Below are positions 14,476-23,064 of a stretch of DNA of 64,000 nucleotides, one piece after another. Each line of letters opens with the position of its first letter. The stretch's first letter is position 1. Below the pieces are notes generated by a model, which saw only the letters and a program-made list of their open reading frames with translations, had not been told where the DNA came from and ran no database searches. The stretch is from positions 806,001 through 870,000 of the forward strand of contig NZ_CP026118.1 in NCBI RefSeq assembly GCF_004101865.1, written 5' to 3'. The position numbers and the translations under genes were made by a program. The stretch comes from Halobacillus litoralis (GTDB taxonomy: Bacteria > Bacillota > Bacilli > Bacillales > Halobacillaceae).

Positions 14476-16512
14476 TTGAATCCAGAGTTATGTAGATTAT
14501 TAGCAAATGGAGGTGTGGTCAGCTGTTTTTTATCTGATTCATCAGGAACACCTATTGGTCAATCAGGAATTACGTGTACACCCATAAATGGAAGAGAAGA
14601 TGTTGAAGTCACTCTTCCCAATGGCCAAAAGGTAACTTTACAAAAAGTATCTATTAAAAAGACAGGATTTATCGTTGTTCAAGTAAAAAACGACTCGGAA
14701 GAATGCATATCAGACCCTATACCATTCTGTACAATAGAAAATGCGCTCCTTTGTGCTCCTGATGGTACAGACATCGTTTGTAAAGTTCGTAATTTCCAAT
14801 GTACTGCATGTATCAATTGCCAAAATGGATTTTACCAATCTGTGGAGATATTCTTGGATATTTGTCTTGATGTTCAAGTAGTCGCTGATGCCATTATTGA
14901 GATTTCTGGAGAAGCCTGCAATCCAAGAGAACAGTTCTCCATTGAACGTTGTATCACCAAGCAGTTTGCTCCTCCTCAATGTGGCTTATCCCTTAATCAA
15001 ACAAGAACTGATTTACCTAAACTGCACTACCCCAACAAGGGAACAGAGGGAATACATCCTAATCAGTTAGAAAATTTATGCGTAAATACTGAAAAAGTAT
15101 ACGATTGGATTACCCAACAATCTAACATCCAACTTCGAAAAAATGCCAATGATGCCCCATTTATTTGTAATATTTGTACCCTAAACTTTTTTGTCCCTGC
15201 AGTAACGATTTGTGAAAGGACACTTACCGGGACGCTTGAGTGCAATGGTGAACGAGTCGAAGGGGCTTTAATTAATTTTTCTTCCACACCTGACATAGTT
15301 TCCTTTTCTCCCGATCCAGCAGTTACAGATGCAAATGGCCACTTTACAACCGTTGTAACAGTTCCTGAAGGAACAAACCCAACTCCTATAGAAATCACAG
15401 CTTCCACAACGACTAGTGGAGAGTTTTTATCAACTACTCTGCCAACCATTGCTCGATGTTTAGCAGATCCATGTATTCTGTTCTTATTTGGACCGGAAAC
15501 CATTGACTGTAATGATATAGTTTCAGGAAGAGTAAGGTGTGGTAACACCTTTATTCCAGGGGTTGAAGTTACTTTGACGGCAAACCCAGCCATTGTCACC
15601 TTTAACCCTAACCCTACAATTACGGGGGAAAATGGTAACTATTTCTCCGGAGTAGTTGTTCCTACTGGGACGCCCCCCACAGATGTAGAAATTACAGCCT
15701 CTGCCACCGTTAATGGTGAATTTTTAACAGAAACTATTACAGTCAATGTATCGTGCGAATCTGAATGTAATTTAACATTGAATGCCGATGCACTAATTAC
15801 TTGTGATGGCGAAATTACAGGGTTATTAACATGTGAGGGTTCTCCAGTTGAAGGAGCAATGATTGAATTTTCTATCTTCCCAACAGTAGGAACCTTTGAT
15901 CCTAACCCAGCAACCACTTTAGCAGATGGGTCATTCTCCACAACTTTAACGATTCCAGAAGGAACAGCACTTCTTTCAACCTCTATTACAGCAACCACTA
16001 TGACCGGTGGGCAAACTGTTACTACGACTATTGGGGTGCAAGTCGAATGTCCTGCCGTTGAGTGCCCATGTAAGTTTAGAATTGGAGTCGAAGGAGGCGC
16101 CGCGCCAGCATCGGTTGATATTATGACTGGTGGGATGGCCACAACTTTAACAGGAACCATCAATGTAACAGCGGTACAATGTTTCACTGCTGCGCCAATG
16201 TGTAACCCTGCTTCCGATAACTTTAATGTCTCATTTGGCGGTGGTGGGAGCACGATCAACTTTATTGCAGGCCGTAGAATAGAAATTGAGTGTGAAGGTA
16301 ACACGTTTGCACGAGTACGAGGAACAGCTCGGGCTACAGGAAATGTTCTCCCGACAGGTATCTATGAAGTGACCATTACTCGTGGGACTGCAGGAGGATT
16401 AGCGGTATGGACCGTCAACGCAACAGACTTCCATGGAAACACTTTTTCTACCACTTTCACTGCAAATATAAATCCAGTTACGTTTATTGGAGACTGTACT
16501 GATGTACCTTAA
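14476..16512 (+). CDS. Cys-rich protein with three Ig-like repeats, possible spore-surface protein
   Basis: 678 residues from a TTG start with GGAGGG ideally spaced. There is no signal peptide. It has 34 cysteines. Residues 1-75 are a small beta-rich domain. About 77-170 is a very Cys-dense region (CTACINC at 109-115). About 200-212 holds LCVNTEKVYDW. Three Ig-like repeats follow at about 231-328, 333-427 and 431-525, each with a Cys pair ten residues apart (246/256, 345/355, 443/453), a D/N-P-N-P loop, an A-D-G/E-N-G turn and a closing Cys. About 530-678 is a different Gly/Thr-rich domain. The repeat period is 98-99 residues. Absence of export signals plus many cysteines would fit disulphide-linked assembly on the spore surface by the mother cell; this is inference. 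A CATAATAT at 14438 resembles a SigE/SigK -10, but no good -35 is seen. Confidence 0.7.
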   Translation: MNPELCRLLANGGVVSCFLSDSSGTPIGQSGITCTPINGREDVEVTLPNGQKVTLQKVSIKKTGFIVVQVKNDSEECISDPIPFCTIENALLCAPDGTDIVCKVRNFQCTACINCQNGFYQSVEIFLDICLDVQVVADAIIEISGEACNPREQFSIERCITKQFAPPQCGLSLNQTRTDLPKLHYPNKGTEGIHPNQLENLCVNTEKVYDWITQQSNIQLRKNANDAPFICNICTLNFFVPAVTICERTLTGTLECNGERVEGALINFSSTPDIVSFSPDPAVTDANGHFTTVVTVPEGTNPTPIEITASTTTSGEFLSTTLPTIARCLADPCILFLFGPETIDCNDIVSGRVRCGNTFIPGVEVTLTANPAIVTFNPNPTITGENGNYFSGVVVPTGTPPTDVEITASATVNGEFLTETITVNVSCESECNLTLNADALITCDGEITGLLTCEGSPVEGAMIEFSIFPTVGTFDPNPATTLADGSFSTTLTIPEGTALLSTSITATTMTGGQTVTTTIGVQVECPAVECPCKFRIGVEGGAAPASVDIMTGGMATTLTGTINVTAVQCFTAAPMCNPASDNFNVSFGGGGSTINFIAGRRIEIECEGNTFARVRGTARATGNVLPTGIYEVTITRGTAGGLAVWTVNATDFHGNTFSTTFTANINPVTFIGDCTDVP

Positions 16513-16553
16513 TGGAATCCCCCATTAGCGTAGTGTATAAATTAATTCCTAAT

Positions 16554-16617
16554 ATTATCTCGAAACTGAGTCTTCCACAAACCTGCCCTTTTCTTTAAGA
16601 CTCAGTTTCAAGATAAT
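16554..16617. repeat. Inverted pair of dispersed repeats, copies 11 and 12
   Basis: Two copies of the family core lie head to head: a reverse copy at 16554-16574 and a forward copy at 16597-16617, complementary over 20 of 21 positions with a 22-nt loop. The resulting hairpin lies 41 nt after the stop of the Ig-repeat gene and may end its transcript, although no T-run follows. Confidence 0.7.
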
Positions 16618-16816
16618 CAAACTTCAAACGCACTTCTCTAATATAGTTTAATGTAATTTTTAGTTGGAAAATACTCTTCGTATGGGGATGTCTCCAAGTT
16701 GTTACATATACCCACTTGGTGTAACTTGCTATATGCTCTTATAAACTAGCGTGAAATTTTCAAGCGGTGTATCGTTGTGCTAAAATTACTTCATCATAAA
16801 CAAGAGGTGATTTTTG

Positions 16817-17239
16817 ATGAAACCAAGAGTTTCTGTAATTACTATTGGAGTAAACAACCTTGAAGAATCATTACTTTTTTATCGTGATGGTTTAGGATTT
16901 CCTACTGATGGTATTGTTGGTGAAGAGTTTGACCACGGTGCTGTAGCATTTTTTGATTTGCAGCCTGGCTTGAAACTTGCTATTTGGAATCGAAAAGATA
17001 TTGCACATGAAACTAAAGTGAATGTCAGCAGCCCAAGTCCTACAGAGTTTACTCTCGGTCACAATGTTAATAACAAGGCAGAGGTAGATGAGGTTATGGA
17101 TAAAGCTAAAAGGGCAGGTGCTTACATCACTGATCCTGCACACGATACATTCTGGGGAGGATATTCCGGTCACTTTCAAGATCCAGATGGTCATCTGTGG
17201 GAAGTTGTATGGAATCCTGAATGGGATGACGTAGAATAA
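16817..17239 (+). CDS. VOC-family (glyoxalase/bleomycin-resistance-like) protein
   Basis: 140 residues from the ATG at 16817 (AAGAGGTGA site; a TTG just before is in frame). It has two beta-alpha-beta-beta-beta modules: SVITIGVNNLEESLLFYRDG at the start and GYSGHFQDPDGHLWEVVWNP at the end, the latter with the usual metal-ligand Glu. The family includes antibiotic-binding and glyoxalase-type enzymes; no particular substrate can be assigned. A hairpin follows 4 nt after the stop. It is a stand-alone gene. Confidence 0.82.
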   Translation: MKPRVSVITIGVNNLEESLLFYRDGLGFPTDGIVGEEFDHGAVAFFDLQPGLKLAIWNRKDIAHETKVNVSSPSPTEFTLGHNVNNKAEVDEVMDKAKRAGAYITDPAHDTFWGGYSGHFQDPDGHLWEVVWNPEWDDVE

Positions 17240-17243
17240 GGTC

Positions 17244-17273
17244 GAATCAGGTTGGTATACTCCAGCCTGATTC
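17244..17273 (+). terminator. Hairpin after the VOC gene
   Basis: GAATCAGGTTGG and CCAGCCTGATTC form a 12-bp stem with one wobble and a TATACT loop. Only a weak T-run follows, so termination is likely but not certain. Confidence 0.55.
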
Positions 17274-17340
17274 AGTTCGCATAATTAGCCACTAAACCTC
17301 TGTTTCTCAAACCCTCATATCCCGTAGGAATTTACCATGC

Positions 17341-17556
17341 TTATGTATTGATGACATTTAAATGGTAATACGCGAATACACAGGTCACATATAAAGGGAC
17401 AGTTATACAGATAAAAGATATGCCGGCGTATATTTCTTCTCTCTCATATAAATCCTGATTAAAAACAAAGTGCAATAACCAAGAACTCAGTGCCACTACT
17501 GCAATAACATAATGAAACTTTTCATCACTCAACTTAACTTTCTCCGGTCTTTCCAT
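17341..17556 (-). CDS. Small two-helix membrane protein, unknown
   Basis: The ATG at 17556 with GGGGGAA upstream gives 71 residues; the longer frame to 17679 lacks a ribosome site. It has a charged N-terminus (MERPEKVKLSDEKF), a helix at about 16-30, a charged linker QDLYEREE and a second helix at about 42-64. I do not recognise a family. It lies between convergent and co-oriented neighbours without clear operon partners. Confidence 0.55.
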   Translation of the reverse strand: MERPEKVKLSDEKFHYVIAVVALSSWLLHFVFNQDLYEREEIYAGISFICITVPLYVTCVFAYYHLNVINT

Positions 17557-17684
17557 AATCAAATTCCCCCTTGACCGCTCTCTTCCACTTATACGAATCT
17601 CAGCTATTTTAGTTTCAGATTCACTGATGTTCAGAATGATAAGGGAAATCGAACTCGTCACGACACTTGTAATGTTCAAGCTCG

Positions 17685-17715
17685 AAAAAAGCGATTATCT
17701 CTAATCGATAATCGC
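17685..17715 (-). terminator. Terminator downstream of the SEDS remnant
   Basis: GCGATTATC pairs with GATAATCGC (9 bp, short loop), followed on the minus strand by a run of T residues. Confidence 0.7.
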
Positions 17716-17751
17716 CTGGATATTAGGGGGTGTTGAGGGAATTGTCCCTAA

Positions 17752-18247
17752 TTAATTAGCAGGAGAGGTCATCCCTGCCAAATCTTTCTTTCTGTAAACA
17801 CTTAATATTAAGCCAAACACGATTGCATTCAACACGGTTGGATAAAGACCATAGCTTAAAAATGGTAAAGAAAAAGACATAACTGGCAACAGTCCAAGTG
17901 ACATCATTAAGTGATACAGTAGCTGGACGGAGTAAAATGCTAATCCTCCAGTTACAACCATTCTTCCATAGGAATCTTTTACCTTTATATTTACGAGAGC
18001 GACCCGAAGCATTAACAGCAGGAGAACTAAAGTTATGATGATTGAGACAATCCATCCAAATTGATACGTTACACTGACTAACACAAAATCTGTATGTCCT
18101 GAAGAAAGAGGATTCTCAGCGCCGAAGTTTCCCGTCCATCCAGCAGAAGAGTGACTGAAGAACGGATTGACCGTAACTTTCCATGATTTCATTTATAGCC
18201 TGTTCATTATCTTGGATATCGATATACTTCTCAATTGATTCTGCCAC
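17752..18247 (-). pseudogene. Truncated FtsW/RodA/SpoVE (SEDS) family gene
   Basis: The 146-codon frame at 17752-18192 encodes only the C-terminal third of a SEDS glycan polymerase. It contains SSAGWTGN, GHTDFVLVSVTYQFGW (the conserved HTDF loop) and GLLPVMSFSLPFLSYG, followed by the last helix. Normal SEDS proteins have about 380-400 residues and ten helices. Upstream in another frame is a GTG at 18247 with a GGAGGGG site that starts VAESIEKYIDIQDNEQAINE and stops at 18116. A large internal deletion plus a frame change therefore seems to have joined a gene start to the gene's 3' end. A functional product is unlikely. Confidence 0.7.
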
Positions 18248-18406
18248 GTCTTCCCCTCCTATATTATTTAACGATCCAGTCAATAAAATAGTTTTAGAGA
18301 AAATAAAAAAACACAACATTAATTGAAATCTACCCTTTTTCAAGGACATTTCCAATTAAGTGCTGTGCTTTTAAAAAGATACTTCTCCCTTTAAGGAGTC
18401 CACCTC

Positions 18407-20233
18407 TTATAAAATTACCTTAATGTCATATTCCTTAAGCCATGCGTTTACTTGAATAAGGTAATCCAACAATCCTTTGGCACTGGAAGCATGTATTGAT
18501 TCGCTTTTACCTTCAGTGATACTCCGAACCTTTTCTACATCAATAAAAGGAAGAATCGGGGAAGTGGGATCATCTAATATCTGCAGCATCCATTGGCTGA
18601 CTCTTTCTAGATATTTTTGATCCTTTGTGCTTGGATATGCACTTTTCTTGCGATAGCGCACGTCCTCCGGCAGATAACCTTCAAACGCCCGTCTTAATAT
18701 CCCTTTTTCAATTCCATCAATATTTTTCATTTCAATCGGAACGTTCCATAAATACTCGACAAGTCTATAGTCACAGAAAGGAACCCGAACCTCGAACCCT
18801 GTCATCATACTGGCCCGATCTTTACGGTCAAGCATAAATGGAAGAAAACGAGTGATGAACATATAAGACATTCGTCTTTGTTTAGCTTGAAGGTCCGATT
18901 CTCCTTCCAAAACCGGGACTTCGTCTAATGCCTCCTGGTAGCGTTCTTTTTGATAAGATGGAAGGTCAAGCTTTTCTTTAAGTTGCTCTGATAAGATAGA
19001 GCTCATGCCTCTCATATTCAACAACCACGGAAAAATATCCGCTTCTAAAAACTCATCCTGGTGAAACCACGGGTATCCTGAGAACACTTCATCAGCGGAT
19101 TCGCCGGATAAGGCGACAGTTGCCTCTTTCTCCATTTCTTTAAAAAGCAGATAGAGAGATGTTTCAATCTCTCCCACACCTGGAAGATCCCGGGCTCTCA
19201 TCGGCACCAGCAGATTTTCTGCAAGCTCATCAGCATCCAAAACAATTGACTTATGTTCAGTTCCTACATGTTTCGAAACTTTTTCTGCCCAGGGCTCATC
19301 CAAATCCACGCGTAAAAAGTCTTTTTCAAAGTCCTTTTCGTTATTCTCAAAGTCAATGGAATACGTGGCCAGCTTTTTACCCTCTTTAGAAAAATCTTTT
19401 CCAGCTATAGCCGTCAAACCACTGGAATCTAATCCACCAGAAAGCATAGAGACTACAGGTCGATCGGCCACAAGCTGCGCAGTGACGGTGTCTTCCAAAT
19501 ACGAACGGATGGTAGAAACCGTTGTATCAAGGTCATCAGGATGGGGATGGCTCTTTAATGTCCAGTATTGTTCTTCTTTCCGCCCTTCTTTTCTAAACGT
19601 CACATAGTGGCCCGCCCGCACTTCTTCAATGTCTTTGAAAACACCTTGACCAGGTGTCCGAATCGGTCCGAGTCCAAATATTTCTGACAGCCCGTCCTTA
19701 TCAATAACCGGGTCCACCTGTGGATGAGCAAACATGGCTTTCAACTCAGAGCCGAAAATAATGTCATTGTCCCGATTAGCAAAGTACAGAGGCTTCACCC
19801 CAAGGTGGTCTCTTCCCAACATCAATTGCTCTATACGTTCATCCCAAACAGCAAAGGCATAAATACCGTTCAACCGTTCTATACATGCTTCTCCCCATTC
19901 CAAATAAGCATGGAGGAGAACTTCAGTATCAGAGGAGCTCTTAAAATGATGGCCATTGTGAATTAAGTCTTCTCTTAATTCTTTAAAATTATAAATCTCT
20001 CCATTGTAGCTCAAAGTAATGGCATATGGACCTTCATAATAGACCATTGGTTGTTTTCCGCCTTCTGGATCTATAACGATTAACCGCCGATGCCCCAGAG
20101 CTGCAGACTCAGATAACCATGTACCAATGCTATCCGGCCCCCGATGGGTAATCGTATTCGTCATATTTTCCAAAACGGGCGATTGTTCACTTAAACTCTT
20201 TGTCCAGGACACCCAACCTGTAATTCCACACAT
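18407..20233 (-). CDS. asnO: Glutamine-hydrolysing asparagine synthetase, AsnO-like
   Basis: A 608-residue two-domain enzyme. The N-terminal class II glutaminase has nucleophile Cys2, R50, the N77-G-E motif and D102. The synthetase domain starts near 240 and contains the PPi loop S265-G-G-L-D-S. It makes asparagine from aspartate, ATP and glutamine. The length matches B. subtilis AsnO (YisO, ~614 residues), the sporulation-linked paralogue, better than AsnB or AsnH. The choice of paralogue is inferred from length and overall feel. The start at 20233 follows AAGAGGG; it is 63 nt downstream of the efflux gene in the same direction and may be partly co-transcribed with it. Confidence 0.87.
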   Translation of the reverse strand: MCGITGWVSWTKSLSEQSPVLENMTNTITHRGPDSIGTWLSESAALGHRRLIVIDPEGGKQPMVYYEGPYAITLSYNGEIYNFKELREDLIHNGHHFKSSSDTEVLLHAYLEWGEACIERLNGIYAFAVWDERIEQLMLGRDHLGVKPLYFANRDNDIIFGSELKAMFAHPQVDPVIDKDGLSEIFGLGPIRTPGQGVFKDIEEVRAGHYVTFRKEGRKEEQYWTLKSHPHPDDLDTTVSTIRSYLEDTVTAQLVADRPVVSMLSGGLDSSGLTAIAGKDFSKEGKKLATYSIDFENNEKDFEKDFLRVDLDEPWAEKVSKHVGTEHKSIVLDADELAENLLVPMRARDLPGVGEIETSLYLLFKEMEKEATVALSGESADEVFSGYPWFHQDEFLEADIFPWLLNMRGMSSILSEQLKEKLDLPSYQKERYQEALDEVPVLEGESDLQAKQRRMSYMFITRFLPFMLDRKDRASMMTGFEVRVPFCDYRLVEYLWNVPIEMKNIDGIEKGILRRAFEGYLPEDVRYRKKSAYPSTKDQKYLERVSQWMLQILDDPTSPILPFIDVEKVRSITEGKSESIHASSAKGLLDYLIQVNAWLKEYDIKVIL

Positions 20234-20296
20234 GATGTAAAACCCTCTTTCTTAAGATAATGAATGATTCAGTTTTCCCATTAACCTGCAATCCTT

Positions 20297-21520
20297 TTAG
20301 TGAGCTTCTGCTTTGTCCACATGCTGGATATGGCCGTTGTTGAAAATGATAAACACCACTGATAAAAATACTACGCCTCCGCCGACAAGGAACGGGAGGC
20401 TCGGAGTGTAAATCTCCGAGAGTTTGCCTGCCATGAACGGAGCAATGGCGCCTCCTAGGAAGCGCAGAAAACTATAAGCGGCTGATGCTGTCGATCGTTC
20501 CACAGGGCTTGCATTCATGACCGCTGTTGTAATTAAAGTATTGATATTTCCGAGAAGGGCACCAGCAAAGATAACGGCTGCAATGACCACCCACTGTGTG
20601 GATGTCCACATCCCCATTGCAAACAGCACGAGTGAAAATATAAAAAGCATCATACACATAGATGAAACTGTCCCAAACCACTGTTGTAGTTTTGGAGCCA
20701 TATATACGGAAGTAACCGCCAAAAGACCCCCCCATCCAAGAAAGACGAAACCTAACCCATGTTCATTCAGTCCTAAAACAAATGGAGAGTAAGCAAGCAG
20801 TGTAAAGAATCCGAAATTATATAGCGCAGCTGTGAGGCCTAACACGAGCAGGGAACGATGTTTTAAAGCTCGGAAGGGATCGGCCAACGACGTTCTTTTT
20901 GTCGTAACCCGTCCTGTATTCGTTTTTGGCATCAAAACGATCAACCCTATAAAAGCAATGACCATCAGCCCTGCAACCCCGAAGAATGGTCCTCTCCATA
21001 CAATGGCGCCTAACGATCCTCCAATCAAAGGACCGACGGAAATTCCTAATCCAATCGCCGCTTCATATAGAATGATAGCTTTTGCATTTCCACTATTTGA
21101 TAACGTAACTATTGCTGTTAAGGCTGTAGCTACGAACAGGGCATTTCCCAGTCCCCATCCGCCGCGAAGGAAAACAAGCTCCCAAATTCCATTTGAAAAA
21201 CCGCCAAGCGCAGAGAATAAAGCAATAATTACAATACCTGAGAGTAATGTACGCTTCATGCCGATCCTGGATGTGATAAAGCCGGTGACAAGCATAGCTA
21301 CAGCCATCACGGCGTTATAACTAGTGAAGAGCAAGGTGACCTCGCTTGGATCAGCATCCAGCTGTTTGGCAATAGCTGGTAAAATCGGATCGACCAGTCC
21401 GAGCCCCATAAAAGCAATAATACAAGCAAAAAATACAGCCCAAACCGCTTTTGGCTGCTTCAGGATACCAGGGTCTTCTGCAATCGAGATGTCCGGAACC
21501 CGGTTATGTTGTGTTTCCAT
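20297..21520 (-). CDS. MFS efflux transporter, YvmA-like
   Basis: 407 residues, twelve predicted helices, major facilitator superfamily drug:H+ antiporter (DHA1) type. The D-P-I-L-P segment in helix 1 and the R-I-G-M-K-R loop 2-3 motif are present. It is divergent from a MarR regulator, the same arrangement as yvmA-yvmB of B. subtilis. Two palindromes lie between the two genes and are the probable operators, so expression is expected to rise when a ligand releases the MarR protein. The substrate is unknown. The ATG at 21520 has AAGGAGG upstream. Confidence 0.83.
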   Translation of the reverse strand: METQHNRVPDISIAEDPGILKQPKAVWAVFFACIIAFMGLGLVDPILPAIAKQLDADPSEVTLLFTSYNAVMAVAMLVTGFITSRIGMKRTLLSGIVIIALFSALGGFSNGIWELVFLRGGWGLGNALFVATALTAIVTLSNSGNAKAIILYEAAIGLGISVGPLIGGSLGAIVWRGPFFGVAGLMVIAFIGLIVLMPKTNTGRVTTKRTSLADPFRALKHRSLLVLGLTAALYNFGFFTLLAYSPFVLGLNEHGLGFVFLGWGGLLAVTSVYMAPKLQQWFGTVSSMCMMLFIFSLVLFAMGMWTSTQWVVIAAVIFAGALLGNINTLITTAVMNASPVERSTASAAYSFLRFLGGAIAPFMAGKLSEIYTPSLPFLVGGGVVFLSVVFIIFNNGHIQHVDKAEAH

Positions 21521-21615
21521 GGACCAATTCCTCCTTCTTATAGAATTTCACTGACAGACTTATTTCTGCCTGATGGTTCAAATAAATTCCCTGCCCATCC
21601 GCATGAATACATATA

Positions 21616-21651
21616 GTTGTATGTTACAACTTAATTATTGTATGATACAAC
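21616..21651. promoter_or_regulatory. Twin palindromic operators for the MarR regulator
   Basis: GTTGTATGTTACAAC (21616-21630) and TTGTATGATACAA (21638-21650) are both perfect inverted repeats. Their centres are 21 bp apart, two helical turns, in the divergent promoter region of the MFS and MarR genes. TTGTA...TACAA half-sites are typical of MarR-family operators. Confidence 0.65.
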
Positions 21652-21728
21652 TAAATAAGCATATATGTCAATGAGAATATTTGATGGTATCATCAAATAA
21701 GAAAGATTTTTACATGTGAGGTGAAAGT

Positions 21729-22163
21729 ATGAGTGACAAATCTCTTGAATTAATTGAACAGCAGGTGACCGATTTCATTCGTCGTATCGTTTTAACGGAA
21801 AAACACCGCGACAGTCTCGATCGTTCTGCCTATATTTTATTACGCCAGTTATCATCTTATGGACCTGCAGGGGTCAAAGCATTGGCCGCTGATCTCCACT
21901 TGGATATATCGACCATCAGCCGTCAGGCAGCAGCTTTAGTAGAAAAAAATTATGTAGAGAAAGTACCTAACCCTGAGGACAGAAGAGCTTACTTCTATCA
22001 AATTACTGAACTTGGTTCAAAGGAATTAGAAGAAAACAAACAACGCAGGTACCAACGGCTGGCAGGCGTTCTTGAGGAATGGTCGGAAGAAGAGAAAGAA
22101 AAATTTGGTCTTCTGCTGCAAAAGTACAATCAAACCGTAAATCGTACAATGAATTTAAAGTAA
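21729..22163 (+). CDS. MarR-family regulator, YvmB-like
   Basis: 144 residues with winged helix-turn-helix: helices around GVKALAADLHLDISTISRQA and AALVEKNYVEKVPNPEDRRA with the wing FYQITELGS. It is divergent from the MFS gene and likely autoregulatory through the twin TTGTA palindromes. GAGGTGA precedes the ATG at 21729. It contains no cysteine, so ligand binding rather than thiol oxidation is the likelier switch. Confidence 0.83.
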   Translation: MSDKSLELIEQQVTDFIRRIVLTEKHRDSLDRSAYILLRQLSSYGPAGVKALAADLHLDISTISRQAAALVEKNYVEKVPNPEDRRAYFYQITELGSKELEENKQRRYQRLAGVLEEWSEEEKEKFGLLLQKYNQTVNRTMNLK

Positions 22164-22251
22164 TGAAATCATTGTATAGAAATTGGGTACAGGCATTCTT
22201 TTTACCGTAATATGGTTTTTGAAGAAAAAATAATTGTATTAAAAGCAATAA

Positions 22252-22302
22252 AGGTCACTCCCTTTAATGTAAAGTAACCGCAAAACACTAAAGGAGTGAC
22301 TT
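22252..22302. repeat. Long hairpin downstream of marR
   Basis: GGTCACTCCCTTTAATGT and ACACTAAAGGAGTGACTT are complementary with one bulge and a ~14-nt loop. It could terminate the marR transcript, but no T-run follows. A truncated mobile-element end is an alternative reading. Confidence 0.5.
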
Positions 22303-22392
22303 CTATTGAAAAGATTATTACAGTGAAGAGTCTTAACAGGGAGTGGCATTTAAGATAACGCTTAGATTTTTTCCAATGCTCCTCAATCTTCC

Positions 22393-22872
22393 TCATTTTC
22401 TTGACCATCCACTTAACTCTTCCCATTCACTTAAGTACATTCTTTCTGTCAAATCGGCAGGATTACTTACTTTGCAAATGAACTCTAAACTATTTCCATC
22501 CGGATCGTTAAAGTGGATTTTCGCATGGCCAAAACCTCCATTCGGGTTAGGCATCACAAATGGTTCAGATGGTTCAAAGCCAAATGCCTCTCTAGGCGTA
22601 TAACCTTTATTTGTCAGCCAGGTCACAGAGTGCTTCAGTCCTTCTAATGAAACCTCAAAAGCTATATGCCTAATGGAAGGATGGTACTCGACCTCAACTT
22701 TATCGGTTTGCCATAATCCAAGCCAATTCTGGTCTTTAATAATCCATAAAAATGCTAATCTATCCTCAACTTTGTGGTCAAACTCCAAACCGAGTCCTTC
22801 ATAGAATTCAATCGATCTGTTTAAATCACTGACTGGTAAGTGTGCTTCGTATAGACCTTTAATCAATATCAA
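22393..22872 (-). CDS. VOC-family protein
   Basis: About 160 residues. The likely start is one of three closely spaced TTG codons near 22872 that follow GGAGG; the frame is open to 22911. The start region reads IKGLYEAHLPVSDLNRSIEF, and the C-terminal module has GFGHAKIHFNDPDGNSLEFI, both typical of the VOC fold. The family contains metalloenzymes and antibiotic-sequestering proteins; no specific role is assignable. It is convergent with marR. Confidence 0.78.
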   Translation of the reverse strand: MILIKGLYEAHLPVSDLNRSIEFYEGLGLEFDHKVEDRLAFLWIIKDQNWLGLWQTDKVEVEYHPSIRHIAFEVSLEGLKHSVTWLTNKGYTPREAFGFEPSEPFVMPNPNGGFGHAKIHFNDPDGNSLEFICKVSNPADLTERMYLSEWEELSGWSRK

Positions 22873-23010
22873 TATCAATACCTCCAATGAATTTATGCAT
22901 TTATTACCCAATCTGCCGCACTGATAGAAACATAGTGGTAACCTGGAACTATTTGGATTATTACAAATAGTCGATTATAATACAACTGATAATGAAAAGG
23001 AGGATTCCTT

Positions 23011-23043
23011 ATGCCGACACATTCAATCCAACCATCAAATTAA
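23011..23043 (+). CDS. Putative ten-codon leader peptide
   Basis: AAAGGAGG at 22996-23003 is well placed before an ATG that opens the peptide MPTHSIQPSN and a TAA stop. The stop is 21 nt before the start of the acetyltransferase gene, which has its own GGGAGGAG site. Such a short ORF with a strong site right before a GNAT gene could be a translational-attenuation leader, but no conserved family is known to me. Confidence 0.35.
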   Translation: MPTHSIQPSN

Positions 23044-23064
23044 CAAGCATGGGAGGAGACAATT

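Noticed and set aside
15063..16304. Long open frames antisense to the Ig-repeat gene
   Set aside because: They mirror the Thr/Val/Pro-rich codons of the real gene; no ribosome sites, and the sense gene has clear domain repeats.
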